Of a stretch of 64,000 nt of DNA, positions 29,222 to 40,212 are shown piece after piece. The position numbers and the translations under genes are program-made. Source of the stretch: Isoetes taiwanensis (taxonomy: Eukaryota; Streptophyta; Lycopodiopsida; Isoetales; Isoetaceae); NCBI GenBank assembly GCA_021234155.1, contig JAJEKV010000095.1:3606621-3670620 (forward strand), written 5' to 3'. Numbering within the stretch: the stretch's first letter is position 1; every line of letters starts with the position of its first letter. The notes under the pieces are model-generated. The model did not search any database and was not told the DNA's origin. It saw only the letters and a list, made by a program, of their open reading frames with translations.

Positions 29222-30325
29222 ATCTTCTCAGCCACTCCTCTGCAACTGGATGCAGCATTCCAGTTAGTATCCTTATTGCATAAAGTGTACCAGCTTGGGT
29301 CCTCGCAGCAGGGCCAATGCAGGCTTCCATGGATTGCTCTTAAGAGTTCAAAAGAGTTGCCTGAAAAGGGAGTGCAAGGGTGTTGGTATGCAAAGGCATT
29401 GCAATGGGCTGCCTCTTTAGGATTTGGTTTGGAAAACCTGCCTCCCTTTCAATATAACATGGCTGCAGCCAATACTGTGGTAAAACTTAGAGCTAAAAAG
29501 AGACTTCAAAAAGATAAAAATCAGCTCATATGGCACGATCTGGAAGCTTCATACATATTAACGACATGCATAACTCCAAGTGATCTTCCCACCAAGATGC
29601 AATTTTACAAAGATCACTTACTTGAGATCAGTAAGATGGTTTCATCGAGAGACCAGGGTATTTTGAATATTCACCTAGCACATAAAGTGAGATATGCTAT
29701 TGGTCAGCTCATGGCCTCATCTCATCAGCTTGAGATTGAGGCTGGCCATGCGAGTAGACCAAGGTCGAGCGCTCGAAGAGGATCTGCGGATTGTGTCGGT
29801 TGAATGTAATTGAGTCTGAGGAACATTTTATCATTACATGTCCAATCTATTATTTAATACGGGACAGATACCACTGCCTGTTTGGGGAACCTACCTCCCT
29901 CTCAAAATTGATCAGATATGAGGACCAGAAATGTATAGCTCATTTCCTTCACCAAATGATTGTGCATAGAAGAAATCTGTCGAAGGAGCAGGCTGGACGA
30001 AGAGCGGCACAGGAAAATGACCCTACACTACACAAAGGCAGATTGCTCTCTTTCTCATTGGAGGTAATAATGATAATAAATGGAAATTAGGTCCTCTTCC
30101 TGGACCATCTCATCCGAACTCAAAAGGGGTAACCATGAAAGTCTCTAGAAGAAGAAAGTGGACAGTAAGGAAAACCATAAGCAGAAGACAAAAGTTTCAT
30201 GATTTCATCGTTTTAGTTTTTCCTTTTTATGCAACATCTAGGAGGCTGCAAATGCGCACCTAGCTGTACATGATTGCTGTATATTTGGTCTCATAGACCC
30301 AACTGGTCTCTTGTAGACGTTAATC
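29222..30325 (+). pseudogene. LINE-E, 3' half
   Basis: Encodes the post-RT C-terminal region of a LINE related to LINE-A (LPWIALKSSKELPEKG; SSHQLEIEAGHASR). A frameshift near 29,790 leads into IESEEHFIITCPIYYLIRDRY, the zinc-knuckle region. The RT domain is absent (5'-truncated). The 3' UTR ends with AGACC (30,295-30,299) / GGTCT (30,304-30,308), a hairpin followed by TGTAGACGTTAATC, as in the other LINEs here. It shares the hairpin family but has no long microsatellite tail. Confidence 0.78.
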
Positions 30326-30472
30326 TAATCTTTCTTGTTTCATTATGTGATGGTATATATTTCTGCAGAGTGTAAGTGATTAATTTCTCCCTTACTCTCT
30401 TACTCTCTTACTTCTGGCTGAAAAGAGAAATCTAGAAACTACTCAACTCTTAAACTGCATATATTCCCTCAC

Positions 30473-31744
30473 CCAATTGTTCGTTCCACCACATACTTTG
30501 CAATGTAGTCCAATAAATGTTGCCCAGAGAGAATAAACCGGAGATATGTTATCTGATTGTTCCGTGCAATTGTCAGTGCATCTTGGCTGGAAAAAAAATT
30601 CAGGTTATAATCTATAACATTCCATAGGAAACAAGAACTGCCACCTGAGTCAGAAAATGACTACACACCTCGTCATACAGAACCCACTTGGAGAAAATGG
30701 GATAATCACTTGCAGAACCTACTGGAGCCAACCAAATTTTACAAATTTGCTCCTTAAATTCGTGAATCTGAGGCCAATTCTTTAGCAAACCTGTTAAGTT
30801 AGACTTCATTACAGTCTCAAAGATCAGAGCAGAGGAAGCCTGGCGACTTAAATAACCGCCCTTTAAAGGCCCACGATTACCACAGTGACTGTAAAACACG
30901 CAACATGCTATCTCAACACCTGCCATTGCAAATAAACTAGTAAGGATAACAAAGAGAAGGACAGCAGACCAAAAGAACGAAGTGACCCAAAGTATGTGAA
31001 CTGTTAATGTGGAAAAACTAATTTTGTTGGTGTATCAATTATTTGCTGAACTGAAGATCTGTGCCCTTCACACGCACATGGAAAATATAACGAGGTCGAT
31101 AATATATTACTGTATCTTCGTTTATGAAAAAATATATCTTTTTTATCTTCAAATACAGGAGGAAATAGAAAAAATCCCGTACTGTACTGTTCTGCAGAAT
31201 GATGAGTATTTCTGGACGGTTTCCCGCAAAGCGAGGTGCTAAGCCTAGATACCATAGCCCCAGAAACGTTATATGGAAAACAACCAGAACCAGAAGAGAT
31301 GACATAAATAATGTCAGAAATAATGACAAGTTCATTCGAATGTCAACTCCCATAGATTGAAAGCTTGGAAGATGGTAAACTGCAGCAACTAGTAACCATG
31401 CAATATACCTGTTGTCATATGAGTGTCACAAATTAGGATTCAACCTATTGATCATAAAATTATTAGAGTTTTTCAAGAACAAGAACTTACCATCGGCTAA
31501 AGTTGGAATAGCTAGGCTCGATAGTTCTGTTATAAAATGGTGAGCAAAAAAAATAGAAAATGCCAAATAAAAATGCATAGATGAACCACCATTTTACATT
31601 GTGATCCATCTTGTGAATAAGTGTGTGCATGTTATCTGTAGATATAAAAAAGAGAGAACCCACTAACACAGCCAATATCGCATGACGAGAATGCTCGTGG
31701 GGATATGGATATTGGTGTGTGAAAATTTCCCTGACCGTCTCCAT
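30473..31744 (-). pseudogene. Calcineurin-like metallophosphoesterase, N-terminal exons
   Basis: Four minus-strand exons. Exon 1: 31,744-31,491 (starts METVREIFTHQYPYPHEHSR, donor GTAAGT). Exon 2: 31,408-about 31,188 (YIAWLLVAAVYHLPSFQSMG..., acceptor CAG). Exon 3: 30,919-30,669 (IACCVFYSHCGNR ... WLAPVGSASDYPIFSKW, donor GTGTGT). Exon 4: 30,586-30,473 (NISPVYSLWATFIGL, then in another frame YIAKYVVERTIG). These match the N-terminal multi-membrane-helix part of the plant At4g23000-type metallophosphoesterase family (recalled, not searched). Exon 4 has a frameshift near 30,508. The phosphoesterase-domain exons are missing because LINE-E lies directly below. It is therefore a truncated pseudogene. 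Confidence 0.78.
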
Positions 31745-32575
31745 CTTTATACAGAATATTTGCACTGTAATTAGAGCTGTATATACTATATTCAAATGTC
31801 AACTTTTGGCACTATCACCACTGAAATAAGGCTCCCTCATTGCATCACTTACATAAGACGATAACAGCAATCAGACCATGAACGCCATGTTTACTTATAT
31901 CATTGCAATACATTTTCCTTCTACGTGTTAGCACTCCTGCCATGGGTTGGGACCTAGGAACTCCATGGACAATATGATGATGGAAGCAAGTGTTACAGTG
32001 TTACGCGTCCAGAAAATTGAGTTCGTTCTTCCTCATAGGTAAACTGTGCAGATGATAATTTAGTGTACTATAAACAGGTCCGCTACCATTTTACATCCGC
32101 TCTCACATAATCTAAGTTGGTACCAGGAACCATTTCAAGGAAAGAGCTGGAGAGATAACTGATCTAAAGAGTTAGACCTTATAGCAGAGGAGCAATTCAG
32201 CAAAGTGCCCCATGCCATGGGTAAAAATGGGAATAAAATTATGCTCAAACTTTTTCAAAATCAATGTCGTTAGCCGTAGTCTTCCAACCAAGAGTTTACA
32301 GCCACAAAAAGATATCTTAAGTCGTTAAGATGACAACTATGCGAAAAATGATAACCATTGCAGAGCTGATCAGCTATTTAGCATTGTAGATGCTAAGTCT
32401 CATGTAAACCATCACATTGGGCTACATACCACTTGAAACCACACTACTCTGCCCATACAATTTTCTGATTTCCATCTATTATGAGCTTAAGACAACAAAT
32501 TTATTAATGATAGCAGAACGAACACCAATAGAAGAAATTGCAAAAAGGCAAGATATTAGCTTGCAACCTGGGAAG
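31745..32575. other. No gene recognised
   Basis: Upstream flank of the metallophosphoesterase exons. AT-rich, no clear TATA/leader arrangement and no coding signal. Confidence 0.4.
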
Positions 32576-32589
32576 TCTTGTTCAAACAA

Positions 32590-32890
32590 CCGGAGTAGGA
32601 TCATTGGGTCCCTTCTTTATTTTGCAGATTCCCATTGGGAAATTGATACTACTAAAGCAAATACTTGGATCCAGAAAGGAATGAGCTGAGATTTGGCTAA
32701 CCTCTCGCAAAACCTGGAGCAATTTGGTAATGTCTCGACCATTTTTGTCGCCTCGAGGATAATAATCATCAATTTCATTGTTGTGAAACCTAGAGCCATG
32801 GCAAGGGGCATCGGCAATATGAATTATAATCCTGTTTGTAGATTCCCAGCTCAACTGACCAATTTTTCCTTGCACTCCACAGAATGAAAC
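32590..32890 (-). pseudogene. vWA-domain fragment (alpha-kinase/VwkA type)
   Basis: The minus strand encodes GQLSWESTNRIIIHIADAPC and HGSRFHNNEIDDYYPRGD. The phrase W-x-S-x-[RT]-x-I-x-HIADAPCHG followed by FHN...D-YP-GD is characteristic of the von Willebrand A domain found with atypical alpha-kinases (VwkA-like) in many eukaryotes. After GRDITKLLQVLRE the similarity fades and the frame appears to shift before FPMGICK. Only about 100 codons are present, with no kinase domain nearby. It is a gene fragment. Confidence 0.6.
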
Positions 32891-33176
32891 TTCATTCCGG
32901 TTAGGCGGTTACAACAGCACCATCCGGCAACAAGGCTGACCGCCAGTGTAGTGGCAAAAGCCAGTTTGGAGCAGTCACCAGAATATCTTAGGCATATGCC
33001 AGCATATGCCTAGATATTCCACAAACCCACATAACCGAGGGTTTGCCCCCCTAGGGGCAACCCAAAAAATTTCAAATGTGTCACACACCAACCACTGAAG
33101 CAAACTTTCTGATCTTCCTATACAACGACACATGTTCTCTTTAACATGCTCAATGATATACTTTCTACCTTGTTCA
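32891..33176. repeat. Noncoding with AGGCATATGC hairpin
   Basis: TATCTTAGGCATATGC and GCATATGCCTAGATA (about 32,985-33,017) form a nearly perfect inverted repeat with one unpaired base. Nothing else is recognised up to the end of the 8-kb segment. Confidence 0.7.
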
Positions 33177-34047
33177 ATGATTTACTGCTTTTGGGATGTT
33201 TGAAAACGTACATGCCCTCCAACTTCATTTTAACAGTATACATGCCCTGAGAATCTTTTTCTCATTCCCTGAGTCTCTGATATCTTATCTATAGATCAGA
33301 GAGAGAAAGATCTGTGGAGACCAATTTTTCCACTATAATTCCCCTCTGATATGCTGCAATCTAGGTGGTGAGTTGTTAATCAATCATTGATCATCTGGCA
33401 TGGTTCAGACAAAAGACAGATTATATCCTTTTGTGCAAACACAGCTAGCAAATTCAGAAACATGATCAAAAGATGATGCATGTTGCACTTCATATAGTGG
33501 TAAAAATAATCTTTTACTGTATTCCACCACTAAGTATTTGCTATATTCTACCACTAAGTATTTGCTATTTCCCATCTCCTATAATCACAACCTTCTGTGA
33601 TGATTCATGCACCTTATATATAGCTGCAACAACAAAAGAAGAAAGGTTGAACTTCATAATGCCATAATGCATTTCAATACAAACCACCAACTACTTACTT
33701 TCTGTAGATGCCAACTGCCTAGCGACTAGAAGGATAAGTCAACATAAAATATATTTGGGCAGCATGCATGCGCTTGTTTTACTTGCTTGATTGGTGAAAG
33801 ATTGCATAAGTACTTGAAAAGGGATAAGATCCTGAAGTTCTTTGAGTTGTTAGGAAGCCAATAGCAAAACCAAGCCCAGACAACTGTTATGAATGTGACT
33901 AGACTGCATTTGGAATTTAACAACTGCATTGATGCTAGTTCAATGGGAACATTAAACTGATCTATACATTGAAGCCCTATACACATAGGTGGAACATCAT
34001 TTTTCCTTATTTACATGGAAGCGAGAAACTTGTTATAGGGCAGTTAC

Positions 34048-34865
34048 CTGAAACTCCTATTACATAAAGTTTATCCTTGATAACACGAGCCAAGCAGCCA
34101 GAACGGGTTGTAAACATGGAAACCACTTTTTTCCATTGTTCTGCCTGGGATTATACACCCACATGTCTCTGAAAGCAAATGAAAAAACATGGTACATATG
34201 GTACATATGAGCATATGATAAAGTACATTTGAGCATATGATACTAATGATTAATGAATCATTAAATAATCTGATAAGGATGCTTGTATAAGAATCAGGAT
34301 ATTAAACTAAGTAGTAACTCAGGATTCTTGATAAACTCATGATTATAGGGATTAACATCACCTTCTATTCTGCACTAGAGGCTAAATTTTGTTCAAAGCA
34401 AAATCAGAAGTGATGAGATCTTGTACTAAACCCTTGGGTAGAGGACATTGAGAATTTATGTTTGTGAACTGGACTACAGCAATGAGGATGAATATTTATT
34501 TTATATCTGAACTGATATACCAATGATCATGATGCATTGTCGAGGTAATAGATAAAAAGGACAGAGGACTGGATAAACAAGGGCAAAGTACCTACATTGA
34601 GCAAAAGATCAATGATGAATTGTTGAGATGATAGAGAAAAAAGACAGAGGTCTGCTTAGCAAGTCAGTTGTGGTACAAGTATAGATCAAGAATAACTAGT
34701 CAGTGTGATGAAGCTGGTACATGGAAAGAACAAGGATGTATATATAACCAGTGTGCTGGAGGAGTACACAAGAAAACTGGTATAATGAAGCGATTCTAGA
34801 AGAAAAATAAACCTGATGGCAACCTTGCCAAAGAGAGCTCCTCTCTGCTGCTCGACCGGATCCAT
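34048..34865 (-). pseudogene. Kelch-repeat gene, copy 1
   Basis: Exon 1 (34,865-34,813) encodes MDPVEQQRGALFGKVAIR and ends at a GT donor. An internal exon (about 34,168-34,048, acceptor TTTCAG, donor CAG/GTAACT) encodes a kelch-like stretch: DMWVYNPRQN, then after a one-base deletion in an A-run VVSMFTTRSGCLARVIKDKL and YVIGVS. In the paralog the A-run is one base longer and the exon is in frame. Kelch repeats form beta-propellers, often in F-box proteins. No F-box is visible here. The gene is head-to-head with the kinase at 35,139 (273 bp apart), implying a shared promoter region. The linkage of the two exons is inferred. Confidence 0.5.
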
Positions 34866-35138
34866 AGCCTACCGGAACTACTGCTCCGTCGCCACTGCTC
34901 TGTCGCCAAGCGTCGGAGGTCCAAATGGAGGAAACAGGTGGGTGTAAAAGGGTTAAAGGGTGGGCGAAGGAAGGGCAAAAAATGGGCGAAAAATAAGCAT
35001 TGGGGGGAAGAAGGGCACCCTCCCCCTAAAAAGGGATTACTTTTTGAAAAGGCCTTTTACAGCTGCGTATAACGGGAGCAGCAGGAAGAAGTTTCTGCAA
35101 AAAGAAGAAGAAGATCGGGTGGAAAAAAAGGCGGAAAA

Positions 35139-36030
35139 ATGGAAGACTATACTCTGTTGGAGACGTTGGGGCAAGGCTCGTTTTCAGGTGTGAAATTGGC
35201 GTTCGACAAGAGGAACGGGAAATCTGTGGCAATTAAGGAGATCAATTGCGGCAAAAAAAGTGCTGCGAAGCATCTGCAACAGGAAATCGAGGCACTCCGG
35301 AAGCTCACACACCCAAATATTATCAGAATCATTGAGGTAATTCCGTCCAGAAACAAGCTCTACTCTGTCATGGAATATGCCGCCGGCGGTAACCTATCGG
35401 AAAAGGTCACCTACAACGGAAAACTCCGAGAACCCCTTGCCCGGAAGCTTTTCCAAGTGACTCATTCTGGCGTGGAATATAGCCATGGCGAATGTCTACC
35501 ACGTGGATTTGACTCCCCTCAACCTTGTCCTCGATCTAGAGGGAAACCTAAAGGTGTGTAATTTTGGATCGGCCTTTTTTCGCATCAAGACCGGAAGCTA
35601 TTGTGGCTCCCTTTTTATTATGACAAGAAGCTATTGTGGCTCCCTTCACTATCTTGCCCCGGAAGTTTTAGGCAACCTCCCTTACGACCCCTCCAAGGTT
35701 GACATCGGTCTTGTGGAATTGCTATCCTCTTCTTTCTCCTTAGGTTATCACCCTTTCCCGACCCTAACTCCGTTATGTCACGCCCTAAAGCTCATATCAT
35801 TAAGAAGAATCATACCTCCAAACGGTCCTCTGTATCTTCCCTTCTTCAAGTTGCTACAATTGCTAATTATGATTTTCGCTTTCCATCTTGGTTTAGCCCT
35901 GGCGCTTGCAAGCTACTCTCCAAGATCTTTAGTAAAATCTTGATGCACCCCTCTAGCCCGCTAGAATCACCATTCCTCAAATCCTCAAAGATGAATGGTT
36001 CAAATTGGATTCTTGCATCTATTTAAACAT
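35139..36030 (+). pseudogene. CIPK-like kinase, copy 1 (frameshifted)
   Basis: ATG at 35,139 (MEDYTLLETLGQGSFSGVKL). The N-lobe with Gly-loop, VAIK lysine and HPNIIRIIEV is intact. A frameshift around 35,455 puts the remainder out of frame. In another frame VYHVDLTPLNLVLD (HRD changed to HVD) and VCNFGSAF (DFG changed to NFG) are seen. A local duplication of a GSYCGSL-type stretch precedes the P+1 loop (about 35,590-35,650). Further indels destroy helix F onward. The paralog at 50,065 has an intact frame. The family is plant SnRK3/CIPK by overall similarity, and the CBL-binding NAF region is not seen. It is non-functional. Confidence 0.8.
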
Positions 36031-36618
36031 AGTGACGAGGAACATTGCACCTCTCCTTGTAATGTTCTTCTCTTTGGAAGAGGTTCGATGGACCGTATTA
36101 CATCATTTAGTTATAAAGTTGTTCAAATGCTTTGTGGTCCTCCTTGTAATGTTCCTCTCTTTGGAAGAGGTTCGATGGACCGTATGACATCATTTTATTA
36201 TAAAGTTGTTCAAATGCTTTGTGGTCGTTTAACTATAGTCTGAGGACACCGTGTTACATTAAATTATTATAAATTTGTGCAAAAGTTTTGTGACCATTAA
36301 ATATAGTATCAATTCTTGGAATGAACCCTAGAAAATTTGCTGAAGTCGAAATATCCCAAGGGCCTGAGTAGAACTTGGGTATGCAAGGTCTAAAAACTCC
36401 ATCTTTAATAACTGAAAGAGTATTTTAGGGGCGTTGCATCCCCTAAATGTCGAGGACAATGGAGAAACTTTTGGGGTAGAATGAGAGGAATTAGTGGCTA
36501 GGCTAGAATAGGACTTGTTTACCAAGAGGCACTAGTGAGTGATACTTTCTCACTATGACTAGGTAGGGAGATGATGAGTGGCAACAAAACAATGTTAAGG
36601 TGGCAAAAATATAGTGAT

Positions 36619-39600
36619 ATAGCAGAAAGTAATCTTAAGAACTCTTTTTGTGAAATCGCAAAAACATAGTGATGTAGCAAAAGGTACCTCTGCGCGGTCC
36701 TCGTGTCCTTCTTCAAGTTGCTACAATCGTTATTGCTGATTTTTGCTTTCCATCTTGGTTTAGCCGTGGCGCTTGCAAGCTACTCTCCAAGATCTTAGTC
36801 GTCGACCCTGCAGCTAGAATGACCATTCGTGAGATTCCAAAGATAAACGGTTCAAATTGGATTACTATCTGCCCAAACATAGTATTCGGAAACATTGCAC
36901 CTCTTCTTGCAATGTTCCTCTCTTTGGAAGAGGTGTGATGGACCATATTACATCATTTTATTATAAAGAGTTGTTCAAATATTTTGTGGTCATTTAGCTA
37001 TAGTCTGAGGACACCATGTTACATTAAAGTGTTACAAGCATTTGTCACGGCGGTCGTCGACGCCGCTAATTTATGGTTTATATAGTGGGTGCTTATCTAT
37101 ATAAGAAGTTTAGGCAGAGCTGCATGAGTAGTATGCATTCCGATTAATGTTGTATAAGAAAAAATGAATCTTAAATTTGAGCTCAATATCTTATTATGTG
37201 CGATGGCTTAATTATTTGGCTTAAGCATACTTTAGACAAATTATAACACAAATTCTAATCTTTATGTTTCCTTTATCAAAGCTAAGTTTCCATAAAATTT
37301 ACATTTACTTCAAAGATCTATAGGCAAGGCTCAAATCAAGAACATACAGTCACATAATCTAGAATCTTATAAAAATCTTAGCTTCCTTTCACATTGCACA
37401 GTACCAAAGGCAAAATTGGCGTCCATAAATTGTGGTGGCATCTCCAACAATGCTTATTGCTAAATTTGGAAGTTTAATTAACATTTTTATCACGATAGCA
37501 CGCCCAAATAGGAATCAATTTTCATGAAGGATTTGATTCGGCTTTTCTGCTCCGGTCTGATTCGATCAGTTTAGAAGATGAATAACTTCCATTGAATGCT
37601 TCATATCTGCACACCTATAAATTTCTTTCCATTCCTGTAAGAGCATAAAAATATGATGCTACCTGGCATTCTGAACCATGCAATTGTTCTCATGCTTGCA
37701 AAATAGCTTGTTAATATTGGCAGAAGTTAGAATCTCTCTGAACCAAGCACTCCATCAATAAAAGGTACTGTAATCCATGCTTCTGGCAAGCATACGATTC
37801 ATACCAAGTGGGTGTTTGTCCAGCATTTCCATCTATGGATCATGTCCAAATGGAAATGTTAAAGTTAACCCGACAGAAAAATGCTTCACTTGCTACTCGA
37901 CTCCCTATTGCATGCATACGGTATTTGAATAGCAGCTTACTGAAATCTGAATAGATGCTACATACAAAATGATGATGCCAAAGTGCGAAAGAAGCCCTTT
38001 GGGCAACTAAAAGATATACAAAATACAAATAATTGAGACTATGCATAAGATTGCTGCAATGGCAATGATAATCTGAAGTGAATTGCACCAAGCCACCATA
38101 TTCTTCAATTCGCAAGCCTTTTCTTTTGGATTCTTGCAGCAGGGTGCTAATGCACCCAACTCCATACTCTTTACCTACTGGCAACTAAAGAATATCCATA
38201 CACAACAGTGGAAAATATCAATCGGTTCCTCCACCCAAAATAAAAGAATATAACTGACAATAACATTGCACCCTTTCTTGTATATGGATGCCCAGAACCA
38301 CCAACCACACACCACAACCTATCAAGAATCATTCCTAAACTACTCTTTTGGAACTTGTGACTCCCGACCATGCATCACAACTTCGGCTTTGGGTTCTCCT
38401 CCTTCTTTATATGAAGATAAAGAGGTGTCCATATCTCTCTGGAATCCAAAATCGAGATCTCTAGAACCTATGGACGCCTCTAGAAGAGGTGGACGTTCTC
38501 CAAGAGCTTCTAGAAAAACTTGCATTCTTCTAAATTATTCATGCTTCCACATATACAATCTTAAAGATAGAAAATATTTTAATCGTCCTATATTCAAGTT
38601 GCCCCCTTATCAACCTCATTATAATTATATATTAGAGATAAAGTTGTCCAAAAATTATGTGACCGTTAACTATAGTTTCAATTCTTGGCATGAACCCTCA
38701 AAAATTTGTTGAAGTTGAAACATCCCAAAGGCCTGAGTATGAACTTGGGTATGCAAGGTCTAAAAACTCTGTATTACATTAAATTATTATAAAGTTGTTC
38801 AAACATTTTGTGACCGTTAACTATAGTTTCAATTCTTGTCAAGAACCCTAGAAACTTTGCTGTCGAAATATCCTTAAGGCCTGAGTATGAACTTGGGTAT
38901 ACAAGGTTTATAAACTCCAACTTAACTGAAAGAGTATTTTAAAGGCGTTGCGTCCTTTGAATATCGAGGATAATGGAGAAACTTTTGGGGGAGAATGAGA
39001 GGAATTAGTGGCTAGGCTATAATAGGATTTGTTTAATAGAGGCACTATTGAGTGATACTTTCTCAGTAATAGCGTCTATTTCTAGTTTTCTTTCCTTCTT
39101 TTTTCCTTTATACTTCTTTGGAACCTGTGAAGTAGAGGTAATCAGGCAAGGAGATGGTGACATGGCAACAAAAGAATGCTAAGGTGGCAAAAACATAGTG
39201 CTGTAGCAAAAGGTACCCTTAAGAACACTTTTTGTCCTAGAAAAAGACAAAAACATAATAGTGATGTAGCAAAAGGTACCTCCGTGTGGTCCTTCGTGTC
39301 TTCCCTTCTTTAAGTTGCTAGAATCGCTATTGTTGATTTTCGCTTTCCATCTTGGTTTAGCACTGGCGCTTGCAAGCTACTTTCCAAGATCTTCGTCGCT
39401 GACCCCGCCGCTAGAATCACCATTCCTGAGATCCTCAAAGATAAATGGTTCAAATTGGATTACTATCCGGCCAAACATAGTGATGAGGAACATTGCACCT
39501 CTCCTTGCAATGTTCCTCTCTTTGGAAGAGGTTGGGTGGACCGTATTACATCATCTTATTATAAAGTTGTTCAAATACTGTGTGGTTGTTTAACTATAGT

Positions 39601-40140
39601 CCGAGGACACTGTATTACATCAGATTATTATAAAGTTGTTCAAAATTTGTGACCGTTGACTATAGTTTCAATTCTTTTTTTTTGAAGAACTGTGTCAGCA
39701 ATATATTAAAAGAATGGTAATGTTACAAAGCAACATGAACCCTAAAAAATTTGCTAAAGTCGAAACATCCCAAAGACCTGAATATAAACCTGGGTATACA
39801 AGGCCTTAAAGCTCTGTCTTTAATAATTGAGAGAATATTTTAGCAGTGTTGTATACTCTGAATGTGAAGGAGGAAAATGGAGAAAATTTTGGGGGAGAAT
39901 GTGAGGAATTAGCGGCTATGCTAGAATAGGATTTGTTTAATAGAGGCACTCTAGTAGCGTTTATTTCTAGTTTGTTTTCCTTCTTTTTTTCCTTTGTACT
40001 TCTTTGGGAACCTTTGTACTAGGCAAGGAGATGGCAACAAAACAAATGGGAAGGTGGCAAAAATATAATGATGTGGCAAAAGGTACCCTTAAGAACTCTT
40101 CTTGAACTTTTTGACTAGACAACTTTTTAGGATGTGATAT
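36619..40140 (+). repeat. Degenerate tandem copies of kinase 3' end
   Basis: The kinase C-lobe end plus its 3' flank recurs. C-lobe codons (SWF-GACKLLSKI) appear at about 36,705-36,960 and 39,300-39,560. The 3' flank (GGGTATGCAAGG-type, TAGTGGCTAGGC, GGCAAAAACATAGTG) recurs at about 38,640-39,290 and 39,600-40,110. The copies are diverged and none is open. 37,060-38,640 between them has no recognised gene; the 149-codon frame at 38,266 is of unknown meaning. Confidence 0.75.
39676..39735 (-). mobile_element. ~60-bp poly(A) retroinsert
   Basis: Relative to the other tandem copies (CAATTCTTGGCATGAACCC type), this copy has an extra T-run followed by GAAGAACTGTGTCAGC and about 35 more bases. On the minus strand it ends GTTCTTC-poly(A), similar to the ends at 16,243 and 45,223. 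The target duplication is unclear. Confidence 0.55.
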
Positions 40141-40143
40141 ATA

Positions 40144-40212
40144 ATAGAATAGATAGATAGATAGAATAGAATAGAATAGAATAGAATAGAATAGAATAGA
40201 ATAGAATAGAAA
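40144..40212. repeat. (ATAG)n/(AATAG)n tail of LINE-3
   Basis: ATAG then AATAG repeats. Read on the minus strand this is the (CTATT)n tail directly after the 3' UTR of the minus-strand LINE, the same pentamer as in the 52-bp insertion at 26,814. Confidence 0.93.

Larger units (their letters stand above)
25179..33176. other. 8.0-kb segment present only in copy 1
   Basis: Copy 2 joins TTATTAC directly to ATGATTTACTGC at 48,092/48,093, whereas copy 1 has these sequences 7,998 bp apart. The segment holds a LINE tail, a saccharopine-dehydrogenase-like exon, LINE-E, four metallophosphoesterase exons and a vWA fragment. No target duplication or terminal repeat is visible, so deletion from copy 2 is as likely as insertion into copy 1. 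Confidence 0.85.
33177..36618. repeat. Segmental duplication copy 1, part B
   Basis: Collinear with 48,093-51,228 plus 55,852-56,046. It contains the kelch/kinase gene pair. 33,177-34,040 shows no coding signal in either copy. Confidence 0.9.

Noticed and set aside
25179-33176. Helitron insertion as the source of the 8-kb segment
   Set aside because: The junctions lack a 5' TC, a 3' CTRR hairpin and an A/T target, so there is no positive evidence for it.
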